64,000 nucleotides of DNA. Origin: Xanthomonas sontii (GTDB taxonomy: Bacteria; Pseudomonadota; Gammaproteobacteria; Xanthomonadales; Xanthomonadaceae). A program made the position numbers and the translations under genes. Shown here piece after piece: positions 18,147-30,581 of this stretch (position 1 is the stretch's first letter; each line of letters begins with the position of its first letter). The stretch lies in NCBI RefSeq assembly GCF_040529055.1, contig NZ_CP132342.1, positions 4,896,001 through 4,960,000 on the forward strand. The letters are read 5' to 3'. The notes under the pieces are model-generated. The model had not been told where the DNA came from. It ran no database searches and saw only the letters and a program-made list of their open reading frames with translations.

Positions 18147-18521
18147 TCAGGCGCCCAGGCTGTGGCCGATCCGCCACAGCACGCCACCGGGGTCGTGCAG
18201 GGTGAAGTCGCGCATGCCCCAGGGACGGTCCCCGGGTTCGCCCAGGCGCGCGCCGTAACGGCCGGCCAAATCGGCTGCATGCAGCCGCCGCCACCAGGCG
18301 TCGGCGTCCTCCACCCACAGATGCAGCACGAGGTTGCGCGCCAGGCCCGCGTGGTAGAAATCCTGCAGCAGGAACGCGCAACGGTCGCCATGGCGGAAGC
18401 AGATCAGGCCGTCGCCGAGCGGCTCGGGCGCGAAGCCTACGTCGGCATAGAACCGCGCAGACAGCGCGAGATCCTGCGCCGGCACGAAGACCTTCAGTTC
18501 CAGGCTGGGCGAAGGCTCCAC
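18147..18521 (-). CDS. VOC (glyoxalase/bleomycin resistance) family protein
   Basis: This 124-residue protein has the paired beta-alpha-beta-beta-beta modules of the vicinal oxygen chelate fold: LELKVFVPAQDLALSARFYADVGF at the start and RDFTLHDPGGVLWRIGHS at the end. The likely start is GTG at 18521, since no in-frame ATG lies near it. DFTLHDPGG is typical of the second metal-side strand. Small stand-alone VOC proteins can be isomerases, dioxygenases or binding proteins, so no reaction is assigned. It lies downstream of secA beyond a terminator, so it is probably transcribed separately. Confidence 0.75.
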   Translation of the reverse strand: MEPSPSLELKVFVPAQDLALSARFYADVGFAPEPLGDGLICFRHGDRCAFLLQDFYHAGLARNLVLHLWVEDADAWWRRLHAADLAGRYGARLGEPGDRPWGMRDFTLHDPGGVLWRIGHSLGA

Positions 18522-18615
18522 GGCAGGCCTACAGAGGCAATGGCGACATCGGCCAGCCTACGCGCCGCACGCACGATACGCCACGTCGGCAAGCGCATCG
18601 CTCCAAGCCCTTCCC

Positions 18616-18645
18616 AAAAACAGAATGCCCCGCGCAAGGCGGGGC
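18616..18645 (-). terminator. Rho-independent terminator downstream of secA
   Basis: On the minus strand the stem GCCCCGC / GCGGGGC (18639-18645 with 18627-18633) is followed within a few bases by TTTTT (18616-18620 on the opposite strand as AAAAA). It lies about 170 bp after the secA stop. Confidence 0.75.
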
Positions 18646-18817
18646 TATTCGCAAACGCGTGATCGATCCGACACCTGCATCCGTCGCTCACTCCTTCACC
18701 GAAGGGAGTGCACCGGCTGACGTGCGGATGTGATGGCCGGCGCACCCGCACCCACAGCGTGCGACGCCGAATGCGGAGCCGCTGCGCGATTGCGCAGCGG
18801 TCCGCGCAACGCCAGGC

Positions 18818-21559
<2,742 letters not shown>

Positions 21560-21616
21560 TGAAGGAACCGGTTGGAAAGGAACGCCTCGACGGCCCGATC
21601 CCCAGGGAATCGACGG

Positions 21617-21649
21617 GCCGCAAACGAAACAGGGCGCGAGGCGCCCTGT
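21617..21649 (-). terminator. Terminator of the M23 peptidase gene
   Basis: A perfect 9-bp stem (21629-21637 with 21641-21649, loop GAG) is followed on the minus strand by the T-rich GTTTCGTTTG. It lies between the M23 gene stop and the secA start. Confidence 0.7.
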
Positions 21650-21722
21650 CGATGGCAAAGCACATTGTAGCTTGGGGCGGCGCCCGACGATTCAAGCGCC
21701 GGCACGCCAGCCCCCGCGCGGC

Positions 21723-22670
21723 TCAGCCACGGCCGCGGCGGCCCACCGGAATGGCGCCATCGCCGAGGAACTTGGCCGGGTTCACCACCACCCCGTCCTT
21801 CCAGACCTCGAAATGCACGTGGGCACCGGTGGAACGGCCGGTGGAACCGGCCTTGGCCACTTCCTGGCCGACCCGCACCAGGTCGCCGACCTTCACCGAC
21901 AGCCGCGAATTGTGCGCGTAGCGGGTGACATAGCCGTTGCCGTGGTCGACCTCGACCACATTGCCGTAGCCGCCGCGCACGCCGGCGTAGCTGACCACGC
22001 CGTCGGCCACCGCCAGCACCGGGTCGCCGACGTTGGCGTGGAAGTCGATGCCCTTGTGGTTGCCGGTGCCGCGGCCGAACGGATCGGCGCGGCCGCCGAA
22101 GGCCGAGGTGATGTAGCTGTTGCGGATGGGCATCCGCGAGGGCACCGCGTTCTGGTCCAGCTGGTGGTCGAACAGCAGCGATTCGAGCACCGACAGCTGC
22201 TGGCCGGAGGTAGCGAACTGCTGCTGCAGCCCGTCCAGTTCCTTGCCGAGCTGCTGCGCGGGCATGTCGTGGCTGGGCTCGTCGTCGCCGCCACCGACGC
22301 CGACCGGCTGGTCGAAATCGAACTCGCCGTCCTGCAGCTTGCCCATGCGGGTCAGGCGATCGCCGAGCGCGTTGAGCCGGGTCGCCTGCGCCTGCAGTTC
22401 GCCCAGCCGCGCCGCCAGGGCGTTGACCTGGGTCTGCGCGTCGCGGCGCACCTGCGCCAGTTCCTGGTCCTGCCGCTCGAGCTTGGCGCGCATCTGCGCC
22501 GAACCACCCCATCCGGCTGCGGCGCTGACGCCGATGCCGAGTACCATGCCGAGGCCGAGCACCGCACCGAGCGCGGCGAGGGGGCGACGATCGGCGAATT
22601 CGCGCAATCGCCACGGCAATGTCTTGACCCCCTTTTCACTGGAACGGATTACGATCTTCTTGAACGTCAT
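21723..22670 (-). CDS. M23 family metallopeptidase, membrane-anchored
   Basis: This 315-residue protein has one N-terminal membrane segment (about residues 33-53, PLAALGAVLGLGMVLGIGV), a coiled-coil stretch (QMRAKLERQDQELAQVRRDA onward), and a C-terminal LytM/M23 domain. Zinc-site residues are in GNHKGIDFHANVGDPVLAV and the HVHFEVW strand. It would act in the periplasm as a peptidoglycan endopeptidase or as an amidase activator; both active-site motifs are intact, favouring activity. The start used (22670) is only 10 bp from the divergent dciA start, so the two promoters must overlap the opposite genes. An ATG at 22682 is the alternative. Confidence 0.88.
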   Translation of the reverse strand: MTFKKIVIRSSEKGVKTLPWRLREFADRRPLAALGAVLGLGMVLGIGVSAAAGWGGSAQMRAKLERQDQELAQVRRDAQTQVNALAARLGELQAQATRLNALGDRLTRMGKLQDGEFDFDQPVGVGGGDDEPSHDMPAQQLGKELDGLQQQFATSGQQLSVLESLLFDHQLDQNAVPSRMPIRNSYITSAFGGRADPFGRGTGNHKGIDFHANVGDPVLAVADGVVSYAGVRGGYGNVVEVDHGNGYVTRYAHNSRLSVKVGDLVRVGQEVAKAGSTGRSTGAHVHFEVWKDGVVVNPAKFLGDGAIPVGRRGRG

Positions 22671-22680
22671 ATGAGTTTTC

Positions 22681-23157
22681 ATGTCTAAGCGAAAGTCCGG
22701 CGAAGGCCATACCGCCACGCCGCAGCCGGCGCTGGACGCCGCACTGGCGGACAAGGCGGGCGACCCGTTGCGCCGCGCCCTGTGGCTCGACGCGCTGGAC
22801 CGGCAGTTACGCCCCCATTTGCCGCCGAACCTGGCGCCCCGTTGCCGGTTGGCCAATGTGAACGGCGAACAGCTCGTTTTTCTCGTTGAGTCTCCGGTCT
22901 GGCACGCCCGGGTCAGGCTGGCCGAGGCCGACATCCTTGCTGCGGCCCGTTCCCTCGGGCTGAAAGCCACCAAAGTGACCGTCAAGACTGCGACTGCGCC
23001 CGCGCATTCCCCAATGCATCAGGCAAGAAGCACGCCGGCTCCGGTTTCTGCGGCCACGCACAAGGGGTTGCGCGAGGCCCTGGCTTCCCTGCAGGACGTC
23101 GTCTCCGCGACGCCCGATGCGACCACGGGCTCCGACCGTGGCCGTCGACGTACGTAG
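22681..23157 (+). CDS. dciA: DciA-like protein (DUF721)
   Basis: This 158-residue protein has a DUF721 domain at about residues 20-100 (RALWLDALDRQLRPHLPPNL, LVFLVESPVWHARVRLAEAD) and a low-complexity, basic C-terminal tail ending RGRRRT. DUF721 proteins are the ancestral DciA helicase operators that load the replicative helicase DnaB in bacteria without DnaC or DnaI. The location between lpxC and secA is typical of gammaproteobacteria. The ATG at 22681 nearly abuts the divergent M23 start. The symbol is assigned by family and position. Confidence 0.8.
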   Translation: MSKRKSGEGHTATPQPALDAALADKAGDPLRRALWLDALDRQLRPHLPPNLAPRCRLANVNGEQLVFLVESPVWHARVRLAEADILAAARSLGLKATKVTVKTATAPAHSPMHQARSTPAPVSAATHKGLREALASLQDVVSATPDATTGSDRGRRRT

Positions 23158-23301
23158 ACACGCACGCCGCGACCGACGCATCCTAGCGGGCGTCGGGCGC
23201 GAGGTCGTTACCGATTCGTTAAATCGGCGTTAAGGGGAGAAGAAGGAACGGCCGATTGCCGATTCCGTGATACCCACCCGGCCGTCACCGGGTTGAACGG
23301 T

Positions 23302-24216
23302 TCAGGCGTAAGCCGCCGCCCCGTAAGCCACCGGCGCCTGCTGCGCGGCGGATTCGAAGCTGACCCACTCCCAGGCCGCCTGTTCGGCGAGCAGGGCACG
23401 GACCAGCTTGTTGTTCAGTGCGTGGCCGGACTTGTAGCCCTCGTAGGCGCCGAGGATGGCACCGCCGGCGAGGTACAGGTCGCCGATCGCATCGAGGATC
23501 TTGTGGCGCACGAACTCGTCGGCGTAGCGCAGGCCGTCGTCGTTGAGCACACGGAACTCGTCGAGCACGATGGCATTGTCCATCGAACCGCCGAGGCCGA
23601 GATTGCGCTCGCGCATGTACTCCAGGTCGCGCATGAAGCCGAAGGTGCGCGCGCGGGAGATTTCCTTGATGTAGGCCATCGTCGAGAACTCGATCTCCTG
23701 GCGCGACTGCTTGGCCGGGATCATCGGGTGGTCGAACTGGATGGTGAAACCGAGCTTGTAGCCGCCGTCGTAGGGCACGAAACGGGCGATCTTGTCGCCG
23801 TCGCGCACTTCCACTTCGCGCTTGATGCGGATGAAGCGCTTGGCCTTGTCCTGCTCGACGATGCCCGCCGACTGCAGCAGGAACACGAACGGACCGGCCG
23901 AGCCGTCCATGATCGGCAGTTCGGCCGAGGACAGTTCGACGATGGCGTTGTCCACGCCGAGGCCAGCCATCGCCGACATCAGGTGCTCCACCGTCTGGAT
24001 CTTGGCCTGGCCGCGGCTCAGGCCGGTGCACAGCGTGGTCTCGGTGACCAGTTCGGCATCGGCCGGCACGTCCACCGCCGGATCCAGGTCCACGCGTCGG
24101 AACACGATGCCGTGGTCGGCCGGTGCGGGGCGCAGGGTCATGTAGACCTTGTCGCCGCTGTGCAGGCCCACGCCGGTGGCGCGGATCGTGTTCTTGAGGG
24201 TGCGTTGCTGGGTCAT
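23302..24216 (-). CDS. lpxC: UDP-3-O-acyl-N-acetylglucosamine deacetylase
   Basis: This 304-residue zinc enzyme performs the committed step of lipid A synthesis. Its motifs include [12 protein letters not shown], the zinc ligand segment [27 protein letters not shown], and the catalytic helix [19 protein letters not shown] with [12 protein letters not shown]. Length matches the family. The gene follows ftsZ in the direction of transcription but behind a terminator, and has its own start region of 250 bp. In other bacteria LpxC is controlled by proteolysis through its C-terminus, which here ends [11 protein letters not shown]. Confidence 0.97.
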   Translation of the reverse strand: MTQQRTLKNTIRATGVGLHSGDKVYMTLRPAPADHGIVFRRVDLDPAVDVPADAELVTETTLCTGLSRGQAKIQTVEHLMSAMAGLGVDNAIVELSSAELPIMDGSAGPFVFLLQSAGIVEQDKAKRFIRIKREVEVRDGDKIARFVPYDGGYKLGFTIQFDHPMIPAKQSRQEIEFSTMAYIKEISRARTFGFMRDLEYMRERNLGLGGSMDNAIVLDEFRVLNDDGLRYADEFVRHKILDAIGDLYLAGGAILGAYEGYKSGHALNNKLVRALLAEQAAWEWVSFESAAQQAPVAYGAAAYA

Positions 24217-24351
24217 GGCAGACAGTCTGGGAACGTCTGTTCGCACGGGAACTGAACAGACAACGAGAATATCACGCGTTTAGCTAAATTTTAACAAAGC
24301 GGTCACAGCATCCCATCGGTGCAACGCTGGCCCGTGCCGGCGTCGCGGTCG

Positions 24352-24383
24352 CAAAAACCTGCCGGGTCGCGGGGACCCGGCAG
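24352..24383 (-). terminator. Terminator at the end of the dcw cluster (after ftsZ)
   Basis: A perfect 10-bp stem (24359-24368 with 24374-24383, 5-nt loop) is followed on the minus strand by GGTTTTTGCG. It sits 90 bp after the ftsZ stop and separates the dcw cluster from lpxC. Confidence 0.85.
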
Positions 24384-24470
24384 CAAGGGACACGGCGCGC
24401 CGGCCAGGGAGGCGCTCCTGGACGGCGGTGTTGCGGGCCGGCGCGAACGCCGGCCGATGACGCATCGACC

Positions 24471-25697
24471 TCAGTCGGCCTGGCGGCGCAGAAACGCCGG
24501 GATGTCCAGGTAGTCGCTCGGCAGGTCGGCCGCGGCCGGCGCCGGGGCGGACGCCGCGGTGCTCATCGACTCGCCGCTCGGACGGCGCAGGCCCAGGCCC
24601 ATCGCACCGCCGACCGCCTTGGACACGGCATCGCCGCCGTGCTCGAAGTCGCCGAACTCCGGCTGGCCGGTGGTGGCGTTGCGCACCAGCTTGATCGGCG
24701 CACGCTGCTCCGGACGCTGCGACTGGCGCGACACCGCGCGGTTCAGGCCGGTGGCGACCACGGTCACCCGCACTTCGTCCTGCATGTCCGGATCCAGCAC
24801 GGTGCCGACCACCACGGTGGCGTCCTCGGAGGAGAAGCCTTCGATGGTGCGGCCGATCTCGTCGAACTCGGCCATGGTGAAGTCCGGGCCGGCGGTGATG
24901 TTGACCAGGATGCCGTTGGCGCCGGCCAGGTTGACGTCGTCCAGCAGCGGGTTCTGGATCGCGGCCTCGGCGGCGGCCTGCGCGCGGTCGTCGCCGCGGG
25001 CCGAGCCGGTGCCCATCATCGCCAGGCCCATTTCCGACATCACGGTGCGCACGTCGGCGAAGTCGACGTTGATCAGGCCCGGACGCACGATCAGGTCGGC
25101 GATGCCCTGCACCGCGCCCTGCAGCACGTCGTTGGCGGCGCGGAACGCCTGGATCATGGTGGCGTTGCGGCCGAGCACGGTGATCAGCTTTTCATTCGGA
25201 ATGGTGATCAGCGAGTCGCAGTGCTGGCTCAGTTCCTCGATGCCCTTCAGCGCCACCTGCATGCGGCGGCGGCCTTCGAACGGGAACGGCTTGGTGACCA
25301 CGGCCACGGTCAGGATGCCCATTTCCTTGGCCAGCTGCGCCACCACCGGCGCGGCGCCGGTGCCGGTGCCGCCGCCCATGCCGGCGGTGATGAACACCAT
25401 GTCCGCGCCCTGCAGCGCGTCCATGATGCGCTCGCGGTCTTCCAGCGCGGCCTGGCGGCCGACTTCCGGGTTCGCGCCCGCGCCCAGGCCCTTGGTGACG
25501 TTGGTGCCGAGTTGCAGCTGCAGCTTGGCGCCGCAGTTCTTGATCGCCTGCGAGTCGGTGTTGGCGGTGATGAACTCCACGCCGTCCACGCTGCTGCTGA
25601 CCATGTGCGCGACCGCGTTGCCGCCGCCGCCGCCCACGCCGACCACCTTGATCACTGCATTGGGTGCCATCTTTTCAATCAGTTCGAAATGCGCCAT
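24471..25697 (-). CDS. ftsZ: Cell division protein FtsZ
   Basis: This 408-residue tubulin homologue polymerises into the division ring. The GTP-binding segments are [15 protein letters not shown], the signature [15 protein letters not shown] and [10 protein letters not shown]; the T7 loop region is [13 protein letters not shown] variable linker precedes the conserved C-terminal peptide [14 protein letters not shown], which binds FtsA and ZipA. AGAGGAAAC just upstream of the ATG at 25697 is a strong ribosome binding site, fitting the high amount of FtsZ needed. It is separated from ftsA by 301 bp of repeat-rich sequence, unusually long for this cluster. Confidence 0.98.
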   Translation of the reverse strand: MAHFELIEKMAPNAVIKVVGVGGGGGNAVAHMVSSSVDGVEFITANTDSQAIKNCGAKLQLQLGTNVTKGLGAGANPEVGRQAALEDRERIMDALQGADMVFITAGMGGGTGTGAAPVVAQLAKEMGILTVAVVTKPFPFEGRRRMQVALKGIEELSQHCDSLITIPNEKLITVLGRNATMIQAFRAANDVLQGAVQGIADLIVRPGLINVDFADVRTVMSEMGLAMMGTGSARGDDRAQAAAEAAIQNPLLDDVNLAGANGILVNITAGPDFTMAEFDEIGRTIEGFSSEDATVVVGTVLDPDMQDEVRVTVVATGLNRAVSRQSQRPEQRAPIKLVRNATTGQPEFGDFEHGGDAVSKAVGGAMGLGLRRPSGESMSTAASAPAPAAADLPSDYLDIPAFLRRQAD

Positions 25698-25998
25698 GTC
25701 CGTTTCCTCTTTGAGCCGTGAATGGGGAATCGGGAATGGGGAATCGGATCGCTCCGTTCGCTGTCCCGACACCCGCATTTCGGCGAGTGTTGTTGTTTGG
25801 AAGCTGGGAATGGGGAATCGGGAGTGGGGAATCGCAACAGCGCGTCTCCAGCCCGGGACCCTTTCCTCAGCGGAATTGCAAAAAAACCACGCCTACCTAC
25901 CTTCTCTCACCGCTCTCCACCGATCTCACCGCAGCACTGCCTTTGCCTTTGCTTTTGCTCTTACCCATTCCCAATTCCCGATTCACCATTCCCGGCCC
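25698..25998. repeat. Repeat-filled ftsA-ftsZ spacer
   Basis: This 301-bp gap holds two G-rich arms (25721-25747 and about 25804-25835) of GGGGAATC heptads and one C-rich arm (about 25964-25992) that can pair with either. No gene is supported in it. Alternative pairings could form in the ftsA-ftsZ transcript. It is the largest instance of this family in the window. Confidence 0.75.
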
Positions 25999-27234
25999 TC
26001 AAAACTCGCCGCGATACCAGTTCTTCAATTTCTTGAACAAGCTGCCGGCGCGGCCGGTCGGCAGCGACGGGCGGCGCGGGTGTTCGATCTGGCTGCCCAT
26101 CAGCAGCAGGCCCACGCCGGTGGCGTGCACCGGGTTGCCGACGACTTCGCCCAGGCCGGTGACGTGCTGGGGAATGCCCACGCGCACCGGCATCTGCACC
26201 ATTTCCTCGGCCAGTTCGACCACGCCTTCCATCTTCGAGGCGCCGCCGGTCAGCACCATGCCGGCGCGCACCAGTTCCTCGAAGCCGGAGCGGCGCAGTT
26301 CGGCCTGCACCATCTCGAAGATTTCCTCGTAGCGGCCCTGCACCGCTTGCGCCAGCGAATGGCGCGGCATGCGCCGCGGCGGGCGGTCGCCGACGCTGGG
26401 CACCTGGATGCTTTCTTCGGCGGTGGCCAGCTGCGCCAGCGCGCAGGCGTAGCGCACCTTGATCTGCTCGGCTTCCGGGGTCGGCGTGCGCAGCATGTGC
26501 GCGATGTCGTTGGTGACGTGATCGCCGGCGATCGGCAGCGAGGCCGTGTGGCAGATCGCGCCCTGCACGAACACCGCCAGGTCGGTGGTGCCGGCGCCCA
26601 TGTCCACCAGCACCACGCCCAGCTCGCGCTCGTCGGCGGTCAGCACCGCCACCGAGGACGCAAGCGAGGACAGGATCAGGTCGTCCACCTGCAGGCCGCA
26701 GCGCTGCACGCACTTGCTGATGTTGGCCGCGGCCGACTGCGCGCACACCACCAAGTGCGCGTGCACCTCCAGGCGCACGCCGGTCATGCCGACCGGGTTG
26801 CGGATGCCTTCCTGCGAATCGTCCAGCACGTACTCGCGCGGGATCGCGTGGAGGATGCGCTGGTCGGCCGGGATCGCCACCGCCTTGGCCGCTTCCAGCA
26901 CGCGGTCCAGGTCGTTCCAGGTCACCTCGCCGTCGCGGATCGGCACGATGCCCGGCGAGTTCTTGCACTGCACGTGGTTGCCGGAGATCGACGCGTACAC
27001 CGAGCGGATCTCGCAGCCGGCCATCAGCTCGGCTTCCTCGATCGCGCGCTGGATCGACTGCACGGTGGATTCGATGTCCACGACCACGCCGCGCTTGAGC
27101 CCGCGCGACTCGTGCGAACCGATGCCGATCACCTCGATCGGGTTGCCGGGCGAGTATTCGCCGACCAGCGCGACGACCTTGGAGGTGCCGATGTCCAGTC
27201 CAACGATGAGGGATTTGTCGCCTTTGCGGTTCAT
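25999..27234 (-). CDS. ftsA: Cell division protein FtsA
   Basis: This 411-residue actin-like ATPase tethers FtsZ to the membrane. LIVGLDIGTSKVVALVGE is the phosphate 1 motif, GVVLVDMGAGTTDLAVF phosphate 2, and GMVLTGGASKMEGVVELAE the adenosine motif. The C-terminal amphipathic helix is SLFKKLKNWYRGEF, which inserts in the membrane. The start overlaps the ftsQ stop by 4 nt (ATGA), so translation is coupled. Length and order match other gammaproteobacteria. Confidence 0.98.
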   Translation of the reverse strand: MNRKGDKSLIVGLDIGTSKVVALVGEYSPGNPIEVIGIGSHESRGLKRGVVVDIESTVQSIQRAIEEAELMAGCEIRSVYASISGNHVQCKNSPGIVPIRDGEVTWNDLDRVLEAAKAVAIPADQRILHAIPREYVLDDSQEGIRNPVGMTGVRLEVHAHLVVCAQSAAANISKCVQRCGLQVDDLILSSLASSVAVLTADERELGVVLVDMGAGTTDLAVFVQGAICHTASLPIAGDHVTNDIAHMLRTPTPEAEQIKVRYACALAQLATAEESIQVPSVGDRPPRRMPRHSLAQAVQGRYEEIFEMVQAELRRSGFEELVRAGMVLTGGASKMEGVVELAEEMVQMPVRVGIPQHVTGLGEVVGNPVHATGVGLLLMGSQIEHPRRPSLPTGRAGSLFKKLKNWYRGEF

Positions 27235-28085
27235 GTCTTGGAGCCGGGAATAGAGAATCGGGAATGGGGAAGGGAGAAGAGCGGGCTCTCGCGATGGGAT
27301 GGAGGGTCGGCCAGTGCCGCGTGCCGCGCGGGCTGGGCCGGCGCCGCGGGCTTCTTCTCCTTGCCCGGCTCCTTACTCGGCTCTTTGCTCTCGGGTACCC
27401 ATGCCACGGTGAATCCGTTGGTGTAGCGCAGATCGGCGCGCGCCAGCGGCGGCTGGCCCGGCTGCAGCAACTGCGGCAGCACCCGGGCGAAGCGCTCCAG
27501 GCGCGCGCGCGCGTCGTCGCGGCCGACCACCACCTGCACGCCGTTGCCCAGCGCCAGCGACCAGCTGCCGCGCGCGTCCAGTGCCACGCCCTGCACCGGC
27601 AGGCCGACCGGCGCGAACAGTGCGCGCGAGGTGTTGTACAGCGCGACCACGTCGGCGGCCTTGGCGTCCGGGCCGGCCAGATGCGGCAGCGCCACGTCGC
27701 GCAGTTCGTTGGGCAGGGCGAAGATGCGGCCCTGCTCGGACAGCATGCGGTCCGCACCCCAGCGTGCGAACGGGCGGTGTTCGACGACGCGCACTTCCAG
27801 CACGTCCGGCCAGCGCTTGCGCACGCGCGCACTCTCGACCCACGGCAGGCGCTCGATCGCGTCCTGCGCATCCTGCAGGCGCACCGCGAAGAAACCACGG
27901 CGCGCATACGGCAGCACCACCTGGCGCAACTGCTCGGCGGACACGCGCTTGAAATCGCCGCTCACCTGCAGCCGGCTCAGCGGCCAGCGCTCGGCCCCGA
28001 CCCAGCCGTTGAGCACGGCCACGATCGGCAGCGCGACCAGGGCCAGCGCCAGCAGCCAGGCGAGGATGCGCAGGGAGGCGTTCAT
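27231..28085 (-). CDS. ftsQ: Cell division protein FtsQ
   Basis: This 284-residue bitopic protein has a transmembrane helix at about residues 5-27 (LRILAWLLALALVALPIVAVL), then a POTRA-type domain (RLQVSGDFKRVSAEQLRQVV) and the FtsQ beta domain (RWPDVLEVRVVEHRPFARWG). It links the early and late divisome through FtsB/FtsL. The C-terminal end is unusual: after a Lys/Glu/Pro-rich stretch it reads [12 protein letters not shown], encoded by a dispersed repeat arm, before the ATGA overlap with ftsA. The ATG at 28085 is chosen because upstream codons lie in another repeat pair. Confidence 0.95.
   Translation of the reverse strand: MNASLRILAWLLALALVALPIVAVLNGWVGAERWPLSRLQVSGDFKRVSAEQLRQVVLPYARRGFFAVRLQDAQDAIERLPWVESARVRKRWPDVLEVRVVEHRPFARWGADRMLSEQGRIFALPNELRDVALPHLAGPDAKAADVVALYNTSRALFAPVGLPVQGVALDARGSWSLALGNGVQVVVGRDDARARLERFARVLPQLLQPGQPPLARADLRYTNGFTVAWVPESKEPSKEPGKEKKPAAPAQPARHAALADPPSHRESPLFSLPHSRFSIPGSKT
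27241..27275. repeat. GGGAATC-type arm in the 3' end of ftsQ
   Basis: GGGAATAGAGAATCGGGAAT-type heptads form the last codons of ftsQ and give its [12 protein letters not shown] tail. No opposing arm is seen nearby. Confidence 0.7.
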
Positions 28086-28099
28086 GCGCGCACCTTCCG

Positions 28100-28203
28100 G
28101 TGCGCGGGAATGGGGAATCGGGAATGGGGAATGGGCAAGGCACAAGCGGCCGCGCACGCGGCACCGCTCTTGCCCATTCCCGATTCCCGATTTCCGATTC
28201 CCG
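28100..28203. repeat. GGGGAATC inverted repeat pair between ddl and ftsQ
   Basis: A G-rich arm (about 28107-28138) and a C-rich arm (about 28170-28201) can pair over about 30 bp around a loop of about 30 bp. The pair fills the ddl-ftsQ spacer, which in many dcw clusters is only a few bases. Confidence 0.8.
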
Positions 28204-28206
28204 GCG

Positions 28207-29148
28207 TCACAGCGTCTGCTCCAGGATGCGCCAGCACAGGCCGGCGAAATCCACACCGAGCTGCGCCGCGGCCTTGGGCACCAGCGAGTGGCTGGTCATG
28301 CCCGGGGCGGTGTTGACCTCGATCAGTTGCAGGCCGCGCACGCGGTCGCGCATCACGTCCACGCGGCCCCAGCCGCTGCAGCCGGCCGCGGCGAAGGCCT
28401 GCAGCGCGAGCTGGCGGATCTGGGTCTCGTCCTCGCCCTGCATGCCCGGGCACAGGTACTGGGTGTCCTCGGCGATGTACTTGGCGTGGTAGTCGTACCA
28501 GTCGCCGGCGGGGACGATGCGGATCGACGGCAGCGCGACGTCGCCGAGGATGCCGACGGTGTACTCCTCGCCCTGCACCATCTGCTCCATCAGCAGTTCG
28601 CCGCGGTAGTCGGCGGCGAAGGCGCGCACCGGCGCCAGGTCGGCCTCGGACAGCACGCGGAACACGCCGACGCTGGAGCCTTCGCAGGCGGGCTTGACGA
28701 ACAGCGGGTAGCCCAGCGCGGCGGCGGCCGCGGCCAGGTCGGCCTGGGCGTCGATGCGGGCGAAGCCCGGGGTCGGCAGGCCGGCGGCGATCCACACCTG
28801 CTTGGTGCGGATCTTGTCCAGGGTCAGCGCGCTGCCGAGCACGTCGGGGCCGGTGAACGGCACCTGCAGCGCGCGCAGCAGGCCCTGCAGCACGCCGTTC
28901 TCGCCGTCGCCGCCGTGCAGGATGTTGAACACGCGATCGACTTCGCCGGCGCGGATGCGCTCGAGCAAGGCGGGAATGCCGTCCACCGGCTGCGCGTCGA
29001 CGCCGCGGCTGCGCAGCGCCTCGAGTACGTTGGCGCCGGAGTTCAGCGACACCTCGCGTTCGCTGGACGTGCCGCCGAGCAACACGGCGACGCGGCCGAA
29101 CGCGGCCGGGTCGGTGACGCGCGGCGGCGGCAGGGTCTGCGCGCTCAT
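28207..29148 (-). CDS. ddlB: D-alanine--D-alanine ligase
   Basis: This 313-residue ATP-grasp enzyme makes the D-Ala-D-Ala dipeptide for peptidoglycan. [20 protein letters not shown] is the N-terminal motif, [18 protein letters not shown] the substrate region, [19 protein letters not shown] the ATP-binding strand, and [20 protein letters not shown] the metal-binding end. The start overlaps the murC stop by 4 nt. The position between murC and ftsQ supports the ddlB symbol. Confidence 0.96.
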   Translation of the reverse strand: MSAQTLPPPRVTDPAAFGRVAVLLGGTSSEREVSLNSGANVLEALRSRGVDAQPVDGIPALLERIRAGEVDRVFNILHGGDGENGVLQGLLRALQVPFTGPDVLGSALTLDKIRTKQVWIAAGLPTPGFARIDAQADLAAAAAALGYPLFVKPACEGSSVGVFRVLSEADLAPVRAFAADYRGELLMEQMVQGEEYTVGILGDVALPSIRIVPAGDWYDYHAKYIAEDTQYLCPGMQGEDETQIRQLALQAFAAAGCSGWGRVDVMRDRVRGLQLIEVNTAPGMTSHSLVPKAAAQLGVDFAGLCWRILEQTL

Positions 29149-30581
29149 GCGTCGGCTCCGCCGGCGAAGCCATGCTGGGCGATGTGCTGGGCCACGTAAC
29201 CGATGTCGCCCGCGCCCATCATCAGCAGCAGGTCGCCGTCCTGCAGCACGTCCGGCAGCACGCTGTCGAGTTCGCCGACCTGGCCGACCACCACCGGTTC
29301 GCTGCGGCCGCGCGCGCGGATCGCGCGCGCCAGCGAGCGCGCGTCTGCGCCCGGGATCGGCGCCTCGCCGGCCGGGTAGACCTCGCTGAGCACCAGCGCG
29401 TCCACTTCCGACAGCACCGCGGCGAAGGCGTCGAACTGGTCGCGGGTGCGGCTGTAGCGATGCGGCTGGAACGCGACCACCAGGCGCTTGTCCGGCCAGC
29501 CGCCGCGGGCGGCGGCGAACACCGCGGCCAGCTCGCGCGGGTGGTGGCCGTAGTCGTCGACCACGCGCACGCGCGCGCCGCCGGCGGTGGTCACTTCGCC
29601 CAGGTCGTTGAAGCGGCGGCCGATGCCGGCGAAGCTCTGCAACGCGCTGGCGATCGCCTCCGGCCCCACGCCCAGTTGCCAGCCGATGGCGGCGGCGGCC
29701 AGCGCGTTGAGCACGTTGTGGCGGCCCGGCAGCGCCAGGGTCACCGGGATGCTGCTGCCTTCGGGCAGGCGCAGGGTGAAGCGCATGCGCGGGCCGTCCT
29801 GGACCACGTCCTCGGCGCGCACGTCGGCGTTCTCGCTGAGGCCGTAGCTCATCACGTGGCGCGGGGTCTTCGCCGCCAGTGCGGCCACTTCCGGATCGTC
29901 GATGCACAGCACCGCCAGGCCGTAGAACGGCAGGCGCTGCAGGAACTCGGCGAACGCCGCCTGGACCCGGGCGAAGTCGTTGCCGTAGTTCTCCAGGTGA
30001 TCGGCATCGATGTTGGTGATGACCGAGATCAGCGGGTTCAGGCGCAGGAAGCTTCCGTCGCTCTCGTCGGCCTCGGCCACCAGCCACTGGCCGCCACCGA
30101 GCTTGGCGTTGGCGCCGGCGGCGAGCAGTTGCCCGCCGATCACGAAGGTCGGGTCCAGCCCGCCTTCGCTGAGCACCGCCGCGGCCAAGCTGGTGGTGGT
30201 GGTCTTGCCGTGGGTGCCGGCCACCGCGATGCCGCGGCGGAAGCGCATCAGTTCGGCGAGCATCGCCGCGCGCGGCATGATCGGAATGCGCTGGCTGCGC
30301 GCCTCCATCAGTTCCGGGTTGTCTTCGCGGATCGCGCTGGACACCACCACGCAGTCGGTACCGAGCACGTTGGCCGCCGAGTGCCCGCGCATCACCCGCG
30401 CGCCGAGCTTGACCAGGCGCCGGGTCGCCGCGTTGTCGGCGTTGTCCGAGCCGGAGACCTCATAGCCCAGGGTCAGCATGACCTCGGCGATACCGCTCAT
30501 GCCGGTGCCGCCGATGCCGACGAAGTGCACGCGCGGGAACGCACGGACCAGATCACCGGTGTCGTGGAGGCGGCGGATCAT
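29145..30581 (-). CDS. murC: UDP-N-acetylmuramate--L-alanine ligase
   Basis: This 478-residue Mur ligase adds L-Ala to UDP-MurNAc in the cytosol. [16 protein letters not shown] is the N-terminal nucleotide motif, [11 protein letters not shown] the ATP P-loop, [12 protein letters not shown] the metal segment and [15 protein letters not shown] a MurC hallmark. Length is normal. It starts within the last codons of murG (ATGA overlap) and ends within the start of ddlB, so it is translationally coupled on both sides. Confidence 0.97.
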   Translation of the reverse strand: MIRRLHDTGDLVRAFPRVHFVGIGGTGMSGIAEVMLTLGYEVSGSDNADNAATRRLVKLGARVMRGHSAANVLGTDCVVVSSAIREDNPELMEARSQRIPIMPRAAMLAELMRFRRGIAVAGTHGKTTTTSLAAAVLSEGGLDPTFVIGGQLLAAGANAKLGGGQWLVAEADESDGSFLRLNPLISVITNIDADHLENYGNDFARVQAAFAEFLQRLPFYGLAVLCIDDPEVAALAAKTPRHVMSYGLSENADVRAEDVVQDGPRMRFTLRLPEGSSIPVTLALPGRHNVLNALAAAAIGWQLGVGPEAIASALQSFAGIGRRFNDLGEVTTAGGARVRVVDDYGHHPRELAAVFAAARGGWPDKRLVVAFQPHRYSRTRDQFDAFAAVLSEVDALVLSEVYPAGEAPIPGADARSLARAIRARGRSEPVVVGQVGELDSVLPDVLQDGDLLLMMGAGDIGYVAQHIAQHGFAGGADA

